IMG/VR virus record: IMGVR_UViG_3300030419_003589
Location: 1-64,000 of that record
Strand: one strand, 5' to 3'
DNA from: a virus
DNA: 64,000 nt
Position 1 is the stretch's first letter. The number at the start of each line of letters is the position of its first letter. Position numbers and translations under genes: made by a program. The notes under the pieces were generated by a model, which had not been told where the DNA came from, searched no databases, and saw only the letters and a list, made by a program, of their open reading frames with translations. Positions 6,532-15,488 of this stretch are shown here, piece by piece.

Positions 6532-9500
6532 ATGCACTCCGATATAGTCATACTATCAGACAGAATTAAAGAACTTTCTCACACTGCGGGACAGGGAGCT
6601 TTGACCCTCGATGGTGAGTTGGCTGGCTTTAGCCCTTTTAGCGACTTTTATGAGTATGGGGATGTCGTATATTATGCGGCAACTGATGGTACTAGATACG
6701 AGGTAGGCTCTGGGGAATACAGACAAAACGGCTCCAATAACGAGCTAACAAGATTTCCCTTAAGAAGTTCCAATCTAAATTCTGGCCCTTACTACCTGAA
6801 CGGCAAGAGCGCTGATGGAGCAACTCGTGGACAAGAGGGTTATTTTTATCCCCTATTTCTCACTAAATCATCAGCTTTAGCAGTTGCTGGTGCTACCAGT
6901 GCTCACACCCATGCCTTTTCTGGGTATCCCGGTGTTACTTTTTATATGCCCAACAATCACGCTGCCCACGCACAAGGGTCGGCAGCAAGTGCAACTGGTG
7001 TTGATTATGCCGCCTCCGGACTCCCTGTTAACTTCCCAGATGCTGGCATAAAAGAAGTATATGTAACTTATCCCGGCAAGTATTCTGTATTTACTGGCTA
7101 TGGCATAAGTGGATATAGAGAACCAAAGATGAGCGGTGTTGCCTTCTGGGGTAGCGAACAACTCTTAAACTACGATAGCGACATGTTATGGTCTGATGCA
7201 CGAGCTAACCTTGGTATATCTCAGACAAATCCACAGTTTGCTATTGACATTGGGGGCGATAGAGCTTATTCTCAGATTAGAGCTTCTGGCTTCTTTGGTG
7301 GAGGTTCTGGTATTTATTTCTCTGGAGGTCAAGCTTTACCTCAAGATGCCACCAAAACAGCTTCAGGCGGAAGGCAGCTAGAGCCGTTCTTTAGAAATAA
7401 GCTAGACGGAACAACTGGCACAGACGCCGTATTCTACCTGAGTGGCATTGTAAATGAAAGCATATGTTTCCTTCCACAAGAGAAGGGTACTATTTTCTCT
7501 GGCCCTGCAAGCGGATGTGAAACAGCAGGCTGTAGCCCAGCTACTCCAACATTTAGATTCTTGACACTAGAAGATATCCCCGACCTCTCTTCGCTGTATG
7601 TCGTCCAATCTAAAACTATGGACGAAAATCCAAATACCCTAACTCAAAATGGAGCTATTGCCCTATACCAAGAGAGCGGCATTATCACTTACGATGATGG
7701 GTTTGTATTCTTAAAGTCTGCCAACAGGCTAGGCATCGGAACCAACGCTCCAAATTACGCTTTAGATGTAATGGGCGGTAACCTCGGCGTTAGCGGTGAC
7801 ATTATTACGTCTGGCGACATCTATACTACGTGGAATGGAAGCGTACGCTCCAGTGGAGACCTCGCTGTAAGAAATAATGCTTATGTTGGAGGCTCTGTTA
7901 CTGTTAGCGGCGACCTGTTTGTCAAAGGCACCACTACATATATTGACAGTACAAATGTAACAATACACGATAAACAGTTGGAGTTAGCCTCTTTAAGTGG
8001 TAATGCAATCCATGACGACATGGATTCTCTCATTGACGATGGTGGTATTCTAGTAAGATCTTCTGGTAACGGATCGGCAGACACTGGCGATAAGAAATGG
8101 ACTTGGAAAAATGCCTCCAACACATGGGCTGCCACAACGTCTAACGGTGAAAATTTAGGCATCACAAGTAGTGGTATCATCTTTAACGGCGGCATGGGTA
8201 CTGTTAGCGGAGCTTATCTAGCAGGTAGCGGTCTTACACTGCTTAATAACAAATTGACTTTTGCTATTGGAAACATGTTTAAGGTCGGGGCTGTTGCTTC
8301 AGGCCATGACGGTAATGATGGTAATTACATAACTAATCAGATTCATCAGGCTGATGAGATTGGTTTTAGCGGAATACATGGCGTTGCAGTAAACGTAAGC
8401 GGTGAACCCTCCAATCTAGCAGCGGGAGGCTTTGTTAGTGGTATAACATTAACAGTCGATCCAAGCGGTCTTTCTGGCCTACTTTACAATGAGATTACCC
8501 ACAGTGGGGCTGCGGTCTCTGGTCTTGCGAACACAGCGATTACAGCGGTTTCTGGAACTTTAAAGTATACGATTGACAACGGAGCTGGTTATGCTGGTTG
8601 GAAGGTCAAACAAGAAGACACGGAAACTCTTGACACTATCGCCACCACTGAGGCTGTATTATTTTCTGGTGTAAGTGGTGTTAATGTAGATTACGTACCC
8701 GGAACAAACACTTTGCTCTTCGACGCTGTTGCTCTTTCTGGCAACCTACAGTATAATATCGACGCCTCGGGAGCTGCGGTTTCTGGTTTTGCCAAGAACC
8801 AAATTAATTCTTCAGGTAACTTCCTAAGAGATTCTCTCAATGCTTCGGGAATGAACATCTCCGGAATGTTTAACCACACTGTAAATAACCTTACCTTATC
8901 CAACATCACCGCTGCCACTGTAATTACTTCCGCAGAGGGTGTTGGTAGCAATGATAACGAAACTACTTTCCCAACGACTGCTGCCGTAAAAGCCTATGCC
9001 GATAGCGTGGCAGGTAGCTCACCTAGTTATGCTGGCTGGAGAATACATGAAGCAGACACAACGGCAACTTACGACACTATTGGTTCTAATGAGGTCGTAT
9101 TATTCTCTGGTGTAAGCGGTGTCCATGTAGACTACATAGCTTCAGCAAACACCGTACTGTTTGACGCAGTGGGAATCTCGGGTAACCTACAGTATAATAT
9201 TGATGCTTCTGGAGCTGCGGTTTCTGGCTTCGCCCTGAACTATACTGACGCTTCTGGCAACTATCTAAGAGATCAGATCCAACTTTCCGGAGTTGCGGTC
9301 TCTGGCTTCGCACTGAACTATACTGACGCTTCGGGTAACTTCCTGCTAAACAGTATTAACGCTTCGGGAGCTGCGGTCTCTGGCCTTGCAAACACGGCGA
9401 TTACAGCGGTTTCTGGAACCTTAAAGTATAGTATGGACCAAATAACGCCATCCACAGCTGGTTCTGGCCTTATAAAGGTCGCACTTACTGACGGCTCAGA

Positions 9501-11700
9501 AGTGATAAATATGAATGTAGACGGCAGTGGTCAAATTAGCCATCTACTATTCAAAGATGATAAAATTAGAATTGGTCAAAATGCCGCAGCTGGAACATTC
9601 AATTATAGCCTAGGTAGTGGAGCTATAGCAATTGGAGATAGAGCTGGACTCAACTCTAGACTTTCTCACCACACAGTGTTCCTAGGTAGTGGTGCTGGTG
9701 TAAACTCTTCTGGTAATAATTACAACATACTTATAGGTAATTCAGCCGGAGCTTCTTCTTCAGGTAATCATTTTGTTACTGCTATTGGTCATCGGGCTGC
9801 TAGATACACAAATCTCGTTACTCAGAGTACTAACTTTATTGGTAGAGAAGCTGGTGGCTGGGCGAGCGGATGCGACAACTCTAACATAATAGGTATGTTC
9901 GCAGGCTATAAAATTCAGAATGTTGACAACGCAAATCTCATTGGTAATAGAGCTGGCTACGAGGCAGCCAGCATGTCTGGCTTTAATTGCATAGGCCTCC
10001 TAGCTGGAGCTGATGCTATAGGGGGAACAGATAGCAACCTTATTGGTACTAATGCTGGTTCTGGAACCTACGCTAGTGGGAACCTTGACGGATTCTATTC
10101 CTCCAACATGATAGGCAACGATGCCGGAAAAGGAGCCGTGTGCCAACCCGGATCTGGTTATGTTAACTTCATAGGCCACAAGGCTGGTGCGCATTCGTGG
10201 AGGTCAGATTTCTGTGACTTTATTGGATACGAAGCAGGTTACGCCGCCTCATCAGGCCAAGACGCGCTAGACGCCAGTACGTGGTCAGCAGGGGCAACTG
10301 AAGTAATTGCTATAGGTAAAAAGGCCTTCCGAGAATCCGCAAGAATAACACAACTTATTGCTATAGGAACTAGTGCTGGTAGACAAATCCCATCTGGATC
10401 AAATGGAAATATATTGATCGGAAAAGGTGCTGGCGCGTATGTATCAGGCTACTTGCATGAACACAACGTTTATGTAGGTACAAATGCAGCCTCTGGCATT
10501 ACGTGGGGTGAGTACAATGTTGGCCTAGGCTATAAGGCTATGGAGAACTCCATCCAAAAAACGAACGGCGTGAGTAGCCTCGGTCAAAATGTCGCCATTG
10601 GATATGAGCCGATGGTTGACTCTAGCGGGGTAGGGATATCAGTTGCTATGGGCTATAAGGCTATGCATGGCGCTAGTGGATACCTAAACTTGGGTAATTA
10701 CACCACCAAAAACATTGCGATTGGATATCACGCGGCAAAAGACGCAGGACTGGGGACCGATAACGTATTTGCTGGTAGCCACGCGGGGCAGGGTTCTGTG
10801 AAATCATCCTACGAAGTATCCATTGGCCGATTCGCGGGGTATGAAACAGATCATGAGTATGGAACTGAGCGTTCATACAATGTCAACATTGGAGACCACG
10901 CGGGATACCATAGCAAAACCCTCAAACAAAACGTCAATTTAGGTCACTGGGCTGGAGCCGATTCGTCCGGAACGCTCTCGTACAATAATGTTGCGATAGG
11001 CCCATATGCGATGTATGGTTCGAGTGGCGACCTCAACGCTTTAGCTATTGGCTACTATGCAGGTAGGCAACACAACGGTGCTCAAGGTAATGATGGATAT
11101 GGTAATATTCAGATTGGCTACAAGGCGGGGTATGAAGGTAGAGGTGGACACAACATCCTTCTCGGAAGCGATGCCGGTAAAGATCAATACCTATCCAACG
11201 CCATTGTTATCAAGCACAACAGTAACAGTTCCAACAGTGATTGGATTAATGCTACCTCCCCAGAAGATTCAACCCTATCACTGGGTACTTCAATATTCTC
11301 GGCTTACGAAAATGCTAATACACAAATAGGTAAAGAGCCATCATCAGTAAGTGACTTTAGTTCATATATTTTAAGAGTGGCTACCCATAGCGATAGCAAA
11401 GTTGTTCTCAAGACGACCAGAAATGGAGGTAGTCATACCACCGGTGACCAAATTCAATCCTCGTTGGACTCCAGCGATAAAGCAAATACGATTGTAAATG
11501 CTTATGGATTTTTGCAGATTCCTATAGCCACTTCTTCCACCGGTAGTGGAGCAACTAGACGATTATTCCTCGCAGACGGAACTGCAATTGAAGAGGTAGA
11601 AGGTACGGTTGTTGTTTGGAAGGGTGGAACTGAGTACAGACTTGCAATTTACGTAGGAAGTTCGTGGCGTAAACTCGCCAATAACCTTAGCGCATGGTAA
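6532..11700 (+). CDS. giant tail fibre with adhesin-head-like repeats
   Basis: 1722 residues. The N-terminal 90 residues (DRIKELSHTAGQGALTLDG, then YGDVVYYAATDGTRYEVGSG) form an attachment module common to phage tail proteins. Around residues 480-550 is a fibre module containing YIDSTNVTIHDKQLELASL. Residues 630-970 hold near-identical repeats including three tandem 26-residue units (SGAAVSGFALNYTDASGN). Residues about 1031-1560 carry some 28 copies of a repeat with core N-x-x-IG-x-x-AG and a period of about 16-24 residues, which resembles the left-handed beta-roll of YadA/Hia-type trimeric adhesin heads. The C-terminal 160 residues form a cap with no visible autoproteolytic S74 chaperone. 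Inferred role: long trimeric host-recognition fibre. Confidence 0.8.
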   Translation: MHSDIVILSDRIKELSHTAGQGALTLDGELAGFSPFSDFYEYGDVVYYAATDGTRYEVGSGEYRQNGSNNELTRFPLRSSNLNSGPYYLNGKSADGATRGQEGYFYPLFLTKSSALAVAGATSAHTHAFSGYPGVTFYMPNNHAAHAQGSAASATGVDYAASGLPVNFPDAGIKEVYVTYPGKYSVFTGYGISGYREPKMSGVAFWGSEQLLNYDSDMLWSDARANLGISQTNPQFAIDIGGDRAYSQIRASGFFGGGSGIYFSGGQALPQDATKTASGGRQLEPFFRNKLDGTTGTDAVFYLSGIVNESICFLPQEKGTIFSGPASGCETAGCSPATPTFRFLTLEDIPDLSSLYVVQSKTMDENPNTLTQNGAIALYQESGIITYDDGFVFLKSANRLGIGTNAPNYALDVMGGNLGVSGDIITSGDIYTTWNGSVRSSGDLAVRNNAYVGGSVTVSGDLFVKGTTTYIDSTNVTIHDKQLELASLSGNAIHDDMDSLIDDGGILVRSSGNGSADTGDKKWTWKNASNTWAATTSNGENLGITSSGIIFNGGMGTVSGAYLAGSGLTLLNNKLTFAIGNMFKVGAVASGHDGNDGNYITNQIHQADEIGFSGIHGVAVNVSGEPSNLAAGGFVSGITLTVDPSGLSGLLYNEITHSGAAVSGLANTAITAVSGTLKYTIDNGAGYAGWKVKQEDTETLDTIATTEAVLFSGVSGVNVDYVPGTNTLLFDAVALSGNLQYNIDASGAAVSGFAKNQINSSGNFLRDSLNASGMNISGMFNHTVNNLTLSNITAATVITSAEGVGSNDNETTFPTTAAVKAYADSVAGSSPSYAGWRIHEADTTATYDTIGSNEVVLFSGVSGVHVDYIASANTVLFDAVGISGNLQYNIDASGAAVSGFALNYTDASGNYLRDQIQLSGVAVSGFALNYTDASGNFLLNSINASGAAVSGLANTAITAVSGTLKYSMDQITPSTAGSGLIKVALTDGSEVINMNVDGSGQISHLLFKDDKIRIGQNAAAGTFNYSLGSGAIAIGDRAGLNSRLSHHTVFLGSGAGVNSSGNNYNILIGNSAGASSSGNHFVTAIGHRAARYTNLVTQSTNFIGREAGGWASGCDNSNIIGMFAGYKIQNVDNANLIGNRAGYEAASMSGFNCIGLLAGADAIGGTDSNLIGTNAGSGTYASGNLDGFYSSNMIGNDAGKGAVCQPGSGYVNFIGHKAGAHSWRSDFCDFIGYEAGYAASSGQDALDASTWSAGATEVIAIGKKAFRESARITQLIAIGTSAGRQIPSGSNGNILIGKGAGAYVSGYLHEHNVYVGTNAASGITWGEYNVGLGYKAMENSIQKTNGVSSLGQNVAIGYEPMVDSSGVGISVAMGYKAMHGASGYLNLGNYTTKNIAIGYHAAKDAGLGTDNVFAGSHAGQGSVKSSYEVSIGRFAGYETDHEYGTERSYNVNIGDHAGYHSKTLKQNVNLGHWAGADSSGTLSYNNVAIGPYAMYGSSGDLNALAIGYYAGRQHNGAQGNDGYGNIQIGYKAGYEGRGGHNILLGSDAGKDQYLSNAIVIKHNSNSSNSDWINATSPEDSTLSLGTSIFSAYENANTQIGKEPSSVSDFSSYILRVATHSDSKVVLKTTRNGGSHTTGDQIQSSLDSSDKANTIVNAYGFLQIPIATSSTGSGATRRLFLADGTAIEEVEGTVVVWKGGTEYRLAIYVGSSWRKLANNLSAW
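8509..9430 (+). repeat. dispersed direct repeats inside the fibre gene
   Basis: Two DNA repeats recur within the fibre gene. Bases 8509-8569 and 9370-9430 (61 bases) differ at only four positions. Bases 8740-8793 and 9181-9234 (54 bases) differ at seven positions, all silent. They encode the SGAAVSGLANTAITAVSGT and SGNLQYNIDASGAAVSGF segments. The silent differences show protein-level selection after duplication. Confidence 0.85.
9208..9441 (+). repeat. three tandem 78-base units
   Basis: Units start at 9208, 9286 and 9364, exactly 78 bases (26 residues) apart. Each begins SGxAVSGxA; the first two continue LNYTDASGN. The third unit has diverged after the first ten residues. This suggests growth of the fibre shaft by unequal crossing-over. 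Confidence 0.8.
9622..11205 (+). repeat. about 28 copies of an IGxxAG repeat
   Basis: Counting cores of the form N/A-x-x-IG-x-x-AG (for example NILIGNSAG, NFIGHKAG, NIQIGYKAG) gives 28 units across about 528 residues, with spacer lengths of 7-22 residues. The pattern fits a coiled beta-roll, each unit providing one rung with an inward Ile-Gly step. Some units carry Leu, Val, Met or Ala in place of the Ile, and Ala-Met or Ala-Ala replaces Ala-Gly in some. Confidence 0.8.
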
Positions 11701-11734
11701 TAAGCAGCAGATTTATATTTAAGCCCCCAATCTT

Positions 11735-11740
11735 TATAAT
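11735..11740 (+). promoter_or_regulatory. possible -10 element TATAAT
   Basis: The 57-base gap before the gene at 11758 holds TATAAT followed by TATAACGGAG. It lacks the GTG extension of the motif at 4044, 14105 and 50366 and has no convincing -35 box. This A/T-rich gap could contain the sequence by chance. Confidence 0.25.
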
Positions 11741-11757
11741 TATAACGGAGAGAAAAA

Positions 11758-11985
11758 ATGGCTGACGAGATAGTAAGAGCAGTTAAACCAGATAATGCCA
11801 TATTTAATGGTAGTATCATTGTATCTATCGGAGAAAGAGCGCATCTAGATGAGAACGGCGTACCCGCTAGTGGACACCGAATCCATCCAGAAGTTAATCA
11901 GTTCGTTTCTTCCGGTACTTTGTTTTCTCGCTACAATACTAGATTTGATGACGTGAGATACTATACTGGCGACTCTGCCTCATAA
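11758..11985 (+). CDS. 75-residue protein of unknown function
   Basis: A small protein beginning MADEIVRAVKPDNAIFNGS, with an ACGGAGAG ribosome site. It has no membrane segment or known motif; the second half is polar and aromatic (FSRYNTRFDDVRYYTG). It begins the run of small neck/tail-completion candidates that precede the tail tube gene, so a head-tail joining role is possible, but I do not recognise the family. Confidence 0.45.
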   Translation: MADEIVRAVKPDNAIFNGSIIVSIGERAHLDENGVPASGHRIHPEVNQFVSSGTLFSRYNTRFDDVRYYTGDSAS

Positions 11986-11997
11986 AGGATGTAGAAC

Positions 11998-12477
11998 ATG
12001 CCAGTCAATATCCCAGAAAGCGTTTTCACTAAGTACTACGATGTGGTGGACTCTACGTTCAACATATTCGGAGTTACATGTCAATTAGTATACATAGAGA
12101 AAGTAGAAGAGATTTCTAACTCATATAACAACATACCCAGCAACCACTCTGTTAATGCCCATAGGCGTCCACAGGACAACTACAAGAGGCAGAATAAAGT
12201 GTTTAGAGATGTTGAAAAAACAGAAGATATAAAACTTAAAGTCTACTGGGACAGCAAAAGCTGGACTAAAACAGCCGGAATTGTAGTTCCAGAAAATGCC
12301 ATCCAAACGATATTCTATGCTACAGATCTACCAAAGATTGTTAGAGCTAAAGAATTGATCGTACATAAGGATATAAAAGATTATAAAGAGATGAGATTTA
12401 AGATGTCTGGCGAGCCATTTCCAATGGGGCTGAGGCAGAATAGATACTTTGGCTGTTTTTGGGAGAGAACGGTTTGA
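11998..12477 (+). CDS. putative neck/head-closure protein
   Basis: 159 residues beginning MPVNIPESVFTKYYDVVDST, then FGVTCQLVYIEKVEE, a polar central loop, TEDIKLKVYWDSKSW and a C-terminal beta region ending FWERTV. In related marine phage proteins I recall the central loop holding a small zinc ribbon; here the cysteines are absent (only Cys49 and a near-terminal Cys remain). The position, two genes before the tail tube gene, fits a neck or head-closure role. This assignment is by context and remembered family resemblance, not by a diagnostic motif. Confidence 0.45.
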   Translation: MPVNIPESVFTKYYDVVDSTFNIFGVTCQLVYIEKVEEISNSYNNIPSNHSVNAHRRPQDNYKRQNKVFRDVEKTEDIKLKVYWDSKSWTKTAGIVVPENAIQTIFYATDLPKIVRAKELIVHKDIKDYKEMRFKMSGEPFPMGLRQNRYFGCFWERTV

Positions 12478-13106
12478 CACTATCTATAGATATATTAAAC
12501 ACCGATGTCGAAATAACTAAACACATATATAGTATATTACGCAAGGAAATAAATAAGAGAATAGTAAAAAACAGCAAGAGAGTTCAGAGAACGCTAAAAT
12601 CAATGATAAGGGGCTGGATAGAGCAGTCTCCAGAGGTTGCCAGTCTTTTATCTCAGGGTGTTCCGGGAAGCCTCAATGCCTTATTTGGCCTTCCTCCGGG
12701 GTCTGCCAGAGGAGCCGTTGAAGCAATAATTAACTCAGTAGAAAACGCCTTAGAAGTTAGAGTTGGCGATGTTTCTACTAACCTGACAGGTGAAGTGGTT
12801 TTTAACTTTCAAGAGGAGTCATTAACTAATCTAATAGCTCTACCAGAAGGACATCAAATCACTGAACTTGGAACAGACTTACACTGGTTAGACTGGTTAC
12901 TTAAAAAAGGTGATACAACTATAATAAAGGGATTTTTCTATGAACCATCTAACGCGGGACGCTCAGGTGGCGGAACGATGAAGATGGGAGGGATGTTTAG
13001 AGTTCCTCCTGCATTCGCTGGTGTTGACGGTAACAACTTCATCACCAAGGCTTTCATAGGCAAAGAAAGACAAATCTCTAGTGCTTTAAATCAAATATTG
13101 GTATAG
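12474..13106 (+). CDS. putative tail-completion protein
   Basis: 210 residues from a TTG start at 12474 that overlaps the previous stop (TTGA) and is preceded at good spacing by GGGAGAG; another TTG at 12459 lies before that ribosome site and is rejected. The N-terminal third is basic and helical (IYSILRKEINKRIVKNSKRVQ). A later part reads LHWLDWLLKKGDTTIIKG, and the end has MFRVPPAFAGVDGNNFITKAF. This layout (basic helix, central LDWLL, FRVPP near the end) matches tail-completion proteins next to tail tube genes in marine phages as I recall them. Function inferred. Confidence 0.5.
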   Translation: MTLSIDILNTDVEITKHIYSILRKEINKRIVKNSKRVQRTLKSMIRGWIEQSPEVASLLSQGVPGSLNALFGLPPGSARGAVEAIINSVENALEVRVGDVSTNLTGEVVFNFQEESLTNLIALPEGHQITELGTDLHWLDWLLKKGDTTIIKGFFYEPSNAGRSGGGTMKMGGMFRVPPAFAGVDGNNFITKAFIGKERQISSALNQILV

Positions 13107-13110
13107 GATC

Positions 13111-14097
13111 ATGGCATTTACTTATTCACCACTAAAAGGTTTTACCACTGTACATCAGTCTACGACAAACAATGACATACAGGATAACCTTGTTGAGTAC
13201 TTTGATTGGGGCTTATTAGAAAAGAACAACTATTTCAATAGCGCTCTGGGAGAACTTTCTCCAGAGTCTATGGACTATAGCAGGTTAAGGGTATCGAAAA
13301 GCGATAACTTTACCTCCGGACAGGCTTGGGAAGGATTTAGAAAAAATTGGGTTTGGCAGAGTGGTATTTCAGGAGTAGATGGACATCATAACCCCCTAGT
13401 TGGGGATAATAACACAAAACCCGGATTATCCGGAGTTTGGGTAGATGACACCTTTTACCCCTCTAATACGACAGGAGATTATGCCCATCATATTGACTAC
13501 TTTAATGGAAGGGTTGTGTTTGACAGTGCGATTCCTACGGGATCAAAGGTTCAGGCGGAGCATAGCTACAAGTATATAAACGTTATTTACGCAAACAATT
13601 TACCTTGGATACAGGAGTTGCAGGCTAAAAGCCTAGCGATGGCCGCAAATTTCCTGACCAACGACAAGGGCGACGTAAACGTACCACAGGAAGCCAAGAT
13701 GCAATTACCGCTAATAGCGGTGGAAGTTGTCCCCACTAGAACATTTCAGGGGTACCAACTTGGCGGCGGACAGTGGATACGTCAAGATGTCGTTTTTCAC
13801 TGCATTGCTGAGGACGAAGTAACTAGAAATAAGCTTATAGATATAGTTTCATTACAAAATGATAAAACAATATGCCTATTTGACAGTAATAGAATCAATT
13901 CAGACAGCAAATTTCCTATAGATTATAGGGGAACTCCAGTTTCAGGCGCTTTAAGGTATCCAGACCTAGTAGAGGCCTATTATGGGGGTAAATTAAGGAT
14001 AACAAAATCAACTGTGCAGCAAATGCAGATGATAGATTCCAATATATTTGGAGGGGTGGTCAGGATGACCGCAGACTTAATAAAATCAAATATTTAA
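13111..14097 (+). CDS. virion structural protein
   Basis: 328 residues, no signal peptide or membrane segment. The first part is aromatic and polar and contains an Asp/Gly-rich loop. The second part is beta-rich (QLPLIAVEVVPTRTFQGYQL, then WIRQDVVFHCIAEDE). It lies between the tail-completion candidate and the tail tube gene, the usual place of a tail terminator or neck component. Its size is larger than a typical terminator (about 130-180 residues), so the N-terminal half may be an added domain. Not recognised by motif. Confidence 0.5.
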   Translation: MAFTYSPLKGFTTVHQSTTNNDIQDNLVEYFDWGLLEKNNYFNSALGELSPESMDYSRLRVSKSDNFTSGQAWEGFRKNWVWQSGISGVDGHHNPLVGDNNTKPGLSGVWVDDTFYPSNTTGDYAHHIDYFNGRVVFDSAIPTGSKVQAEHSYKYINVIYANNLPWIQELQAKSLAMAANFLTNDKGDVNVPQEAKMQLPLIAVEVVPTRTFQGYQLGGGQWIRQDVVFHCIAEDEVTRNKLIDIVSLQNDKTICLFDSNRINSDSKFPIDYRGTPVSGALRYPDLVEAYYGGKLRITKSTVQQMQMIDSNIFGGVVRMTADLIKSNI

Positions 14098-14104
14098 GTT
14101 TTTC

Positions 14105-14117
14105 GTGTATAAATTAG
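14105..14117 (+). promoter_or_regulatory. promoter-like motif GTGTATAAATTAG
   Basis: The 54-base gap before the tail tube gene contains the same GTGTATAA core as the gaps at 4044 and 50366, here followed by ATTAG, about 40 bases before the ATG. A strong ribosome site (GAGGAGAG) follows. Independent high expression would suit a tail tube gene, whose product is needed in many copies. Confidence 0.5.
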
Positions 14118-14151
14118 TAGAAAATCTTTTTTCCATTAGAGGAGAGAAACA

Positions 14152-15342
14152 ATGTCATTAAATGATAGAATTTTTTATGCAACGCAGGCTGTTGGTATAC
14201 AACGGCACGCAGACGGAGGCAACGTTGGGGCTGCTCAGGTTGTCCACGGTCTTCAGAGCGTTGGTATGACCACAAACTTTAACTTGGAACAGGCTTTTGA
14301 GCTTGGCCAAATTGAAATTTATGAAAACATAGAAGGTACTCCGGATGTCGAAGTTACCTTAGAGAAAGTTCTCGATGGATATCCGCTCATATATCATATG
14401 GCCACATCCGGTGAGATTACTGGGATGGCCTCTGGTCTTGTTGGACGCTCTAAGTCTAGATGCGACCTGCGACTAGGTATTTTCCCTGACGGTGAAAATA
14501 ATGTAAAGGCTGGTGGCGCCTCTGCTGAAGCTGAAGTTTACTGCTCTGGTATGTATGTAAGCTCTATATCGTACACTATTCCTACTGATGGCAGCATGAC
14601 AGAATCCGTCACTCTGGTTGGTAACAATAAGCAATGGCTTACTTCCTCTCAGAAATTGACCACTACTTCTGTAGCCGCTTTTGACGGTCAAGACTTCCCA
14701 GCAGCACTTACTTCTGGTGTTCACACGGGTGCTCAAACCGCATCTGGTGGTGTCCAGCAGCGAGAGGATGTTTTGCTGTCTGGTTGTATGCTTCCCGCAA
14801 GTATTAAGGGCGTTCTTGGTTCTGGCTATGGAAACGCTTGGGACCATAGTAAAAACGTACCTCGTGTTCACCTTCAAAGCTTTAGCGTTAGTACCGACTT
14901 CTCTCGTGAAGACATTTTGGAGCTTGGTAGAAAAACCCCATATGCTCGCCCAGCTACCTTCCCAATTGAGGTTACATGCGAGATTGAAGCTGTTACAACG
15001 TCTGGTGACTTTGTAAATGCTTATGAGTTTGGTGATGCTTCACTTGATGGCACCACCGCTTCTGGTAATAACACCCAACAAGAGAATATATTTGTTGTGA
15101 CCAGAGCTGGTTACGCTTGGGACTTGGGTAACGGAAATAGACTTGCAAGTGTTAGTTATGGTGGAGGAGATGCGACTGGAGGTAACGCAACATGTACTTA
15201 CAGTTACACAAACTTTAACGAGCTTGATGTTCAAGATTACTCGCAGAATGGCTTTGTTGGATTTGGCGCTCTTAATGAAATTTCAGCCGGTGCTGATGCA
15301 TTAGCCACATTCCCAACAGGCAAGTTCTTTAAGACCGCATAG
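14152..15342 (+). CDS. likely major tail tube protein
   Basis: 396 residues. The N-terminal half has HGLQSVGMTTNFNLEQAFEL, QIEIYENIEGTPDVEVTLEK and a YHMATSG segment, a pattern of beta strands as in tail tube proteins that stack into hexameric rings. The remainder is Gly/Ser/Thr-rich beta sequence and could hold an outward-facing domain. It has a strong ribosome site, its own promoter-like motif, and lies directly before chaperone-like genes and the tape measure, the standard siphovirus order. No sheath-like gene is present. The role is inferred from order, composition and regulation. Confidence 0.6.
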   Translation: MSLNDRIFYATQAVGIQRHADGGNVGAAQVVHGLQSVGMTTNFNLEQAFELGQIEIYENIEGTPDVEVTLEKVLDGYPLIYHMATSGEITGMASGLVGRSKSRCDLRLGIFPDGENNVKAGGASAEAEVYCSGMYVSSISYTIPTDGSMTESVTLVGNNKQWLTSSQKLTTTSVAAFDGQDFPAALTSGVHTGAQTASGGVQQREDVLLSGCMLPASIKGVLGSGYGNAWDHSKNVPRVHLQSFSVSTDFSREDILELGRKTPYARPATFPIEVTCEIEAVTTSGDFVNAYEFGDASLDGTTASGNNTQQENIFVVTRAGYAWDLGNGNRLASVSYGGGDATGGNATCTYSYTNFNELDVQDYSQNGFVGFGALNEISAGADALATFPTGKFFKTA

Positions 15343-15488
15343 TAGAATTCTACTAAGGATCATCCTCATAACCTGCGATAGCCCACGTTTAGGACGGGCG
15401 AGTGGGTTATAGGAGCTAGGAAAGGAAATACTATGATATACACATGCTCCCGCCATGAGGTTTCTTGATGAAGCAGCATGAGCGGGAG
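15340..15488 (+). promoter_or_regulatory. structured leader between tail tube and chaperone genes
   Basis: Three inverted repeats fill this stretch. A perfect 16-base palindrome (15340-15355) overlaps the tail tube stop codon. A second element pairs ATAACC (15368-15373) with GGTTAT (15405-15410), with an inner GCCC/GGGC stem (15381-15384 with 15396-15399). A third pairs 15447-15457 with 15477-15488, eleven base pairs with one bulged A, leaving the chaperone start codon (15468) in a 19-base loop. No T-run follows, so these are not standard intrinsic terminators. Inferred role: mRNA processing, stability or start-site control to set tail tube output far above chaperone output. Confidence 0.5.
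15433..15468 (+). CDS. possible 11-residue leader peptide
   Basis: An ATG with a strong ribosome site (AAAGGAAA) opens an 11-codon frame with product MIYTCSRHEVS. Its stop overlaps the chaperone-like gene's ATG (TGATG). Translation of it would run through the 5' arm of the hairpin at 15447-15488 and could melt it. It may be a regulatory leader rather than a functional protein. Confidence 0.4.
   Translation: MIYTCSRHEVS

Noticed and set aside
7881-8195. 104-codon frame on the - strand inside the fibre gene
   Set aside because: Antisense shadow of repeat-rich fibre sequence with no ribosome site.
8509-9441. CRISPR-like spaced repeats
   Set aside because: The repeats are coding, in frame and not evenly spaced by unique spacers.
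12459-12473. TTG start for the tail-completion candidate
   Set aside because: It lies before the GGGAGAG ribosome site; the TTG at 12474 is better placed.
14473-14877. 134-codon frame on the - strand opposite the tail tube gene
   Set aside because: The + strand gene has ribosome site, promoter-like motif and family pattern; the antisense frame has none.
15340-15355. Palindrome as a phage attachment site
   Set aside because: No integrase is in the window and no second copy is seen; the palindrome fits mRNA structure at the gene end.
15361-15420. tRNA-like or small-RNA gene
   Set aside because: The stems do not form a cloverleaf and no CCA or anticodon arm can be placed; a leader structure explains it better.
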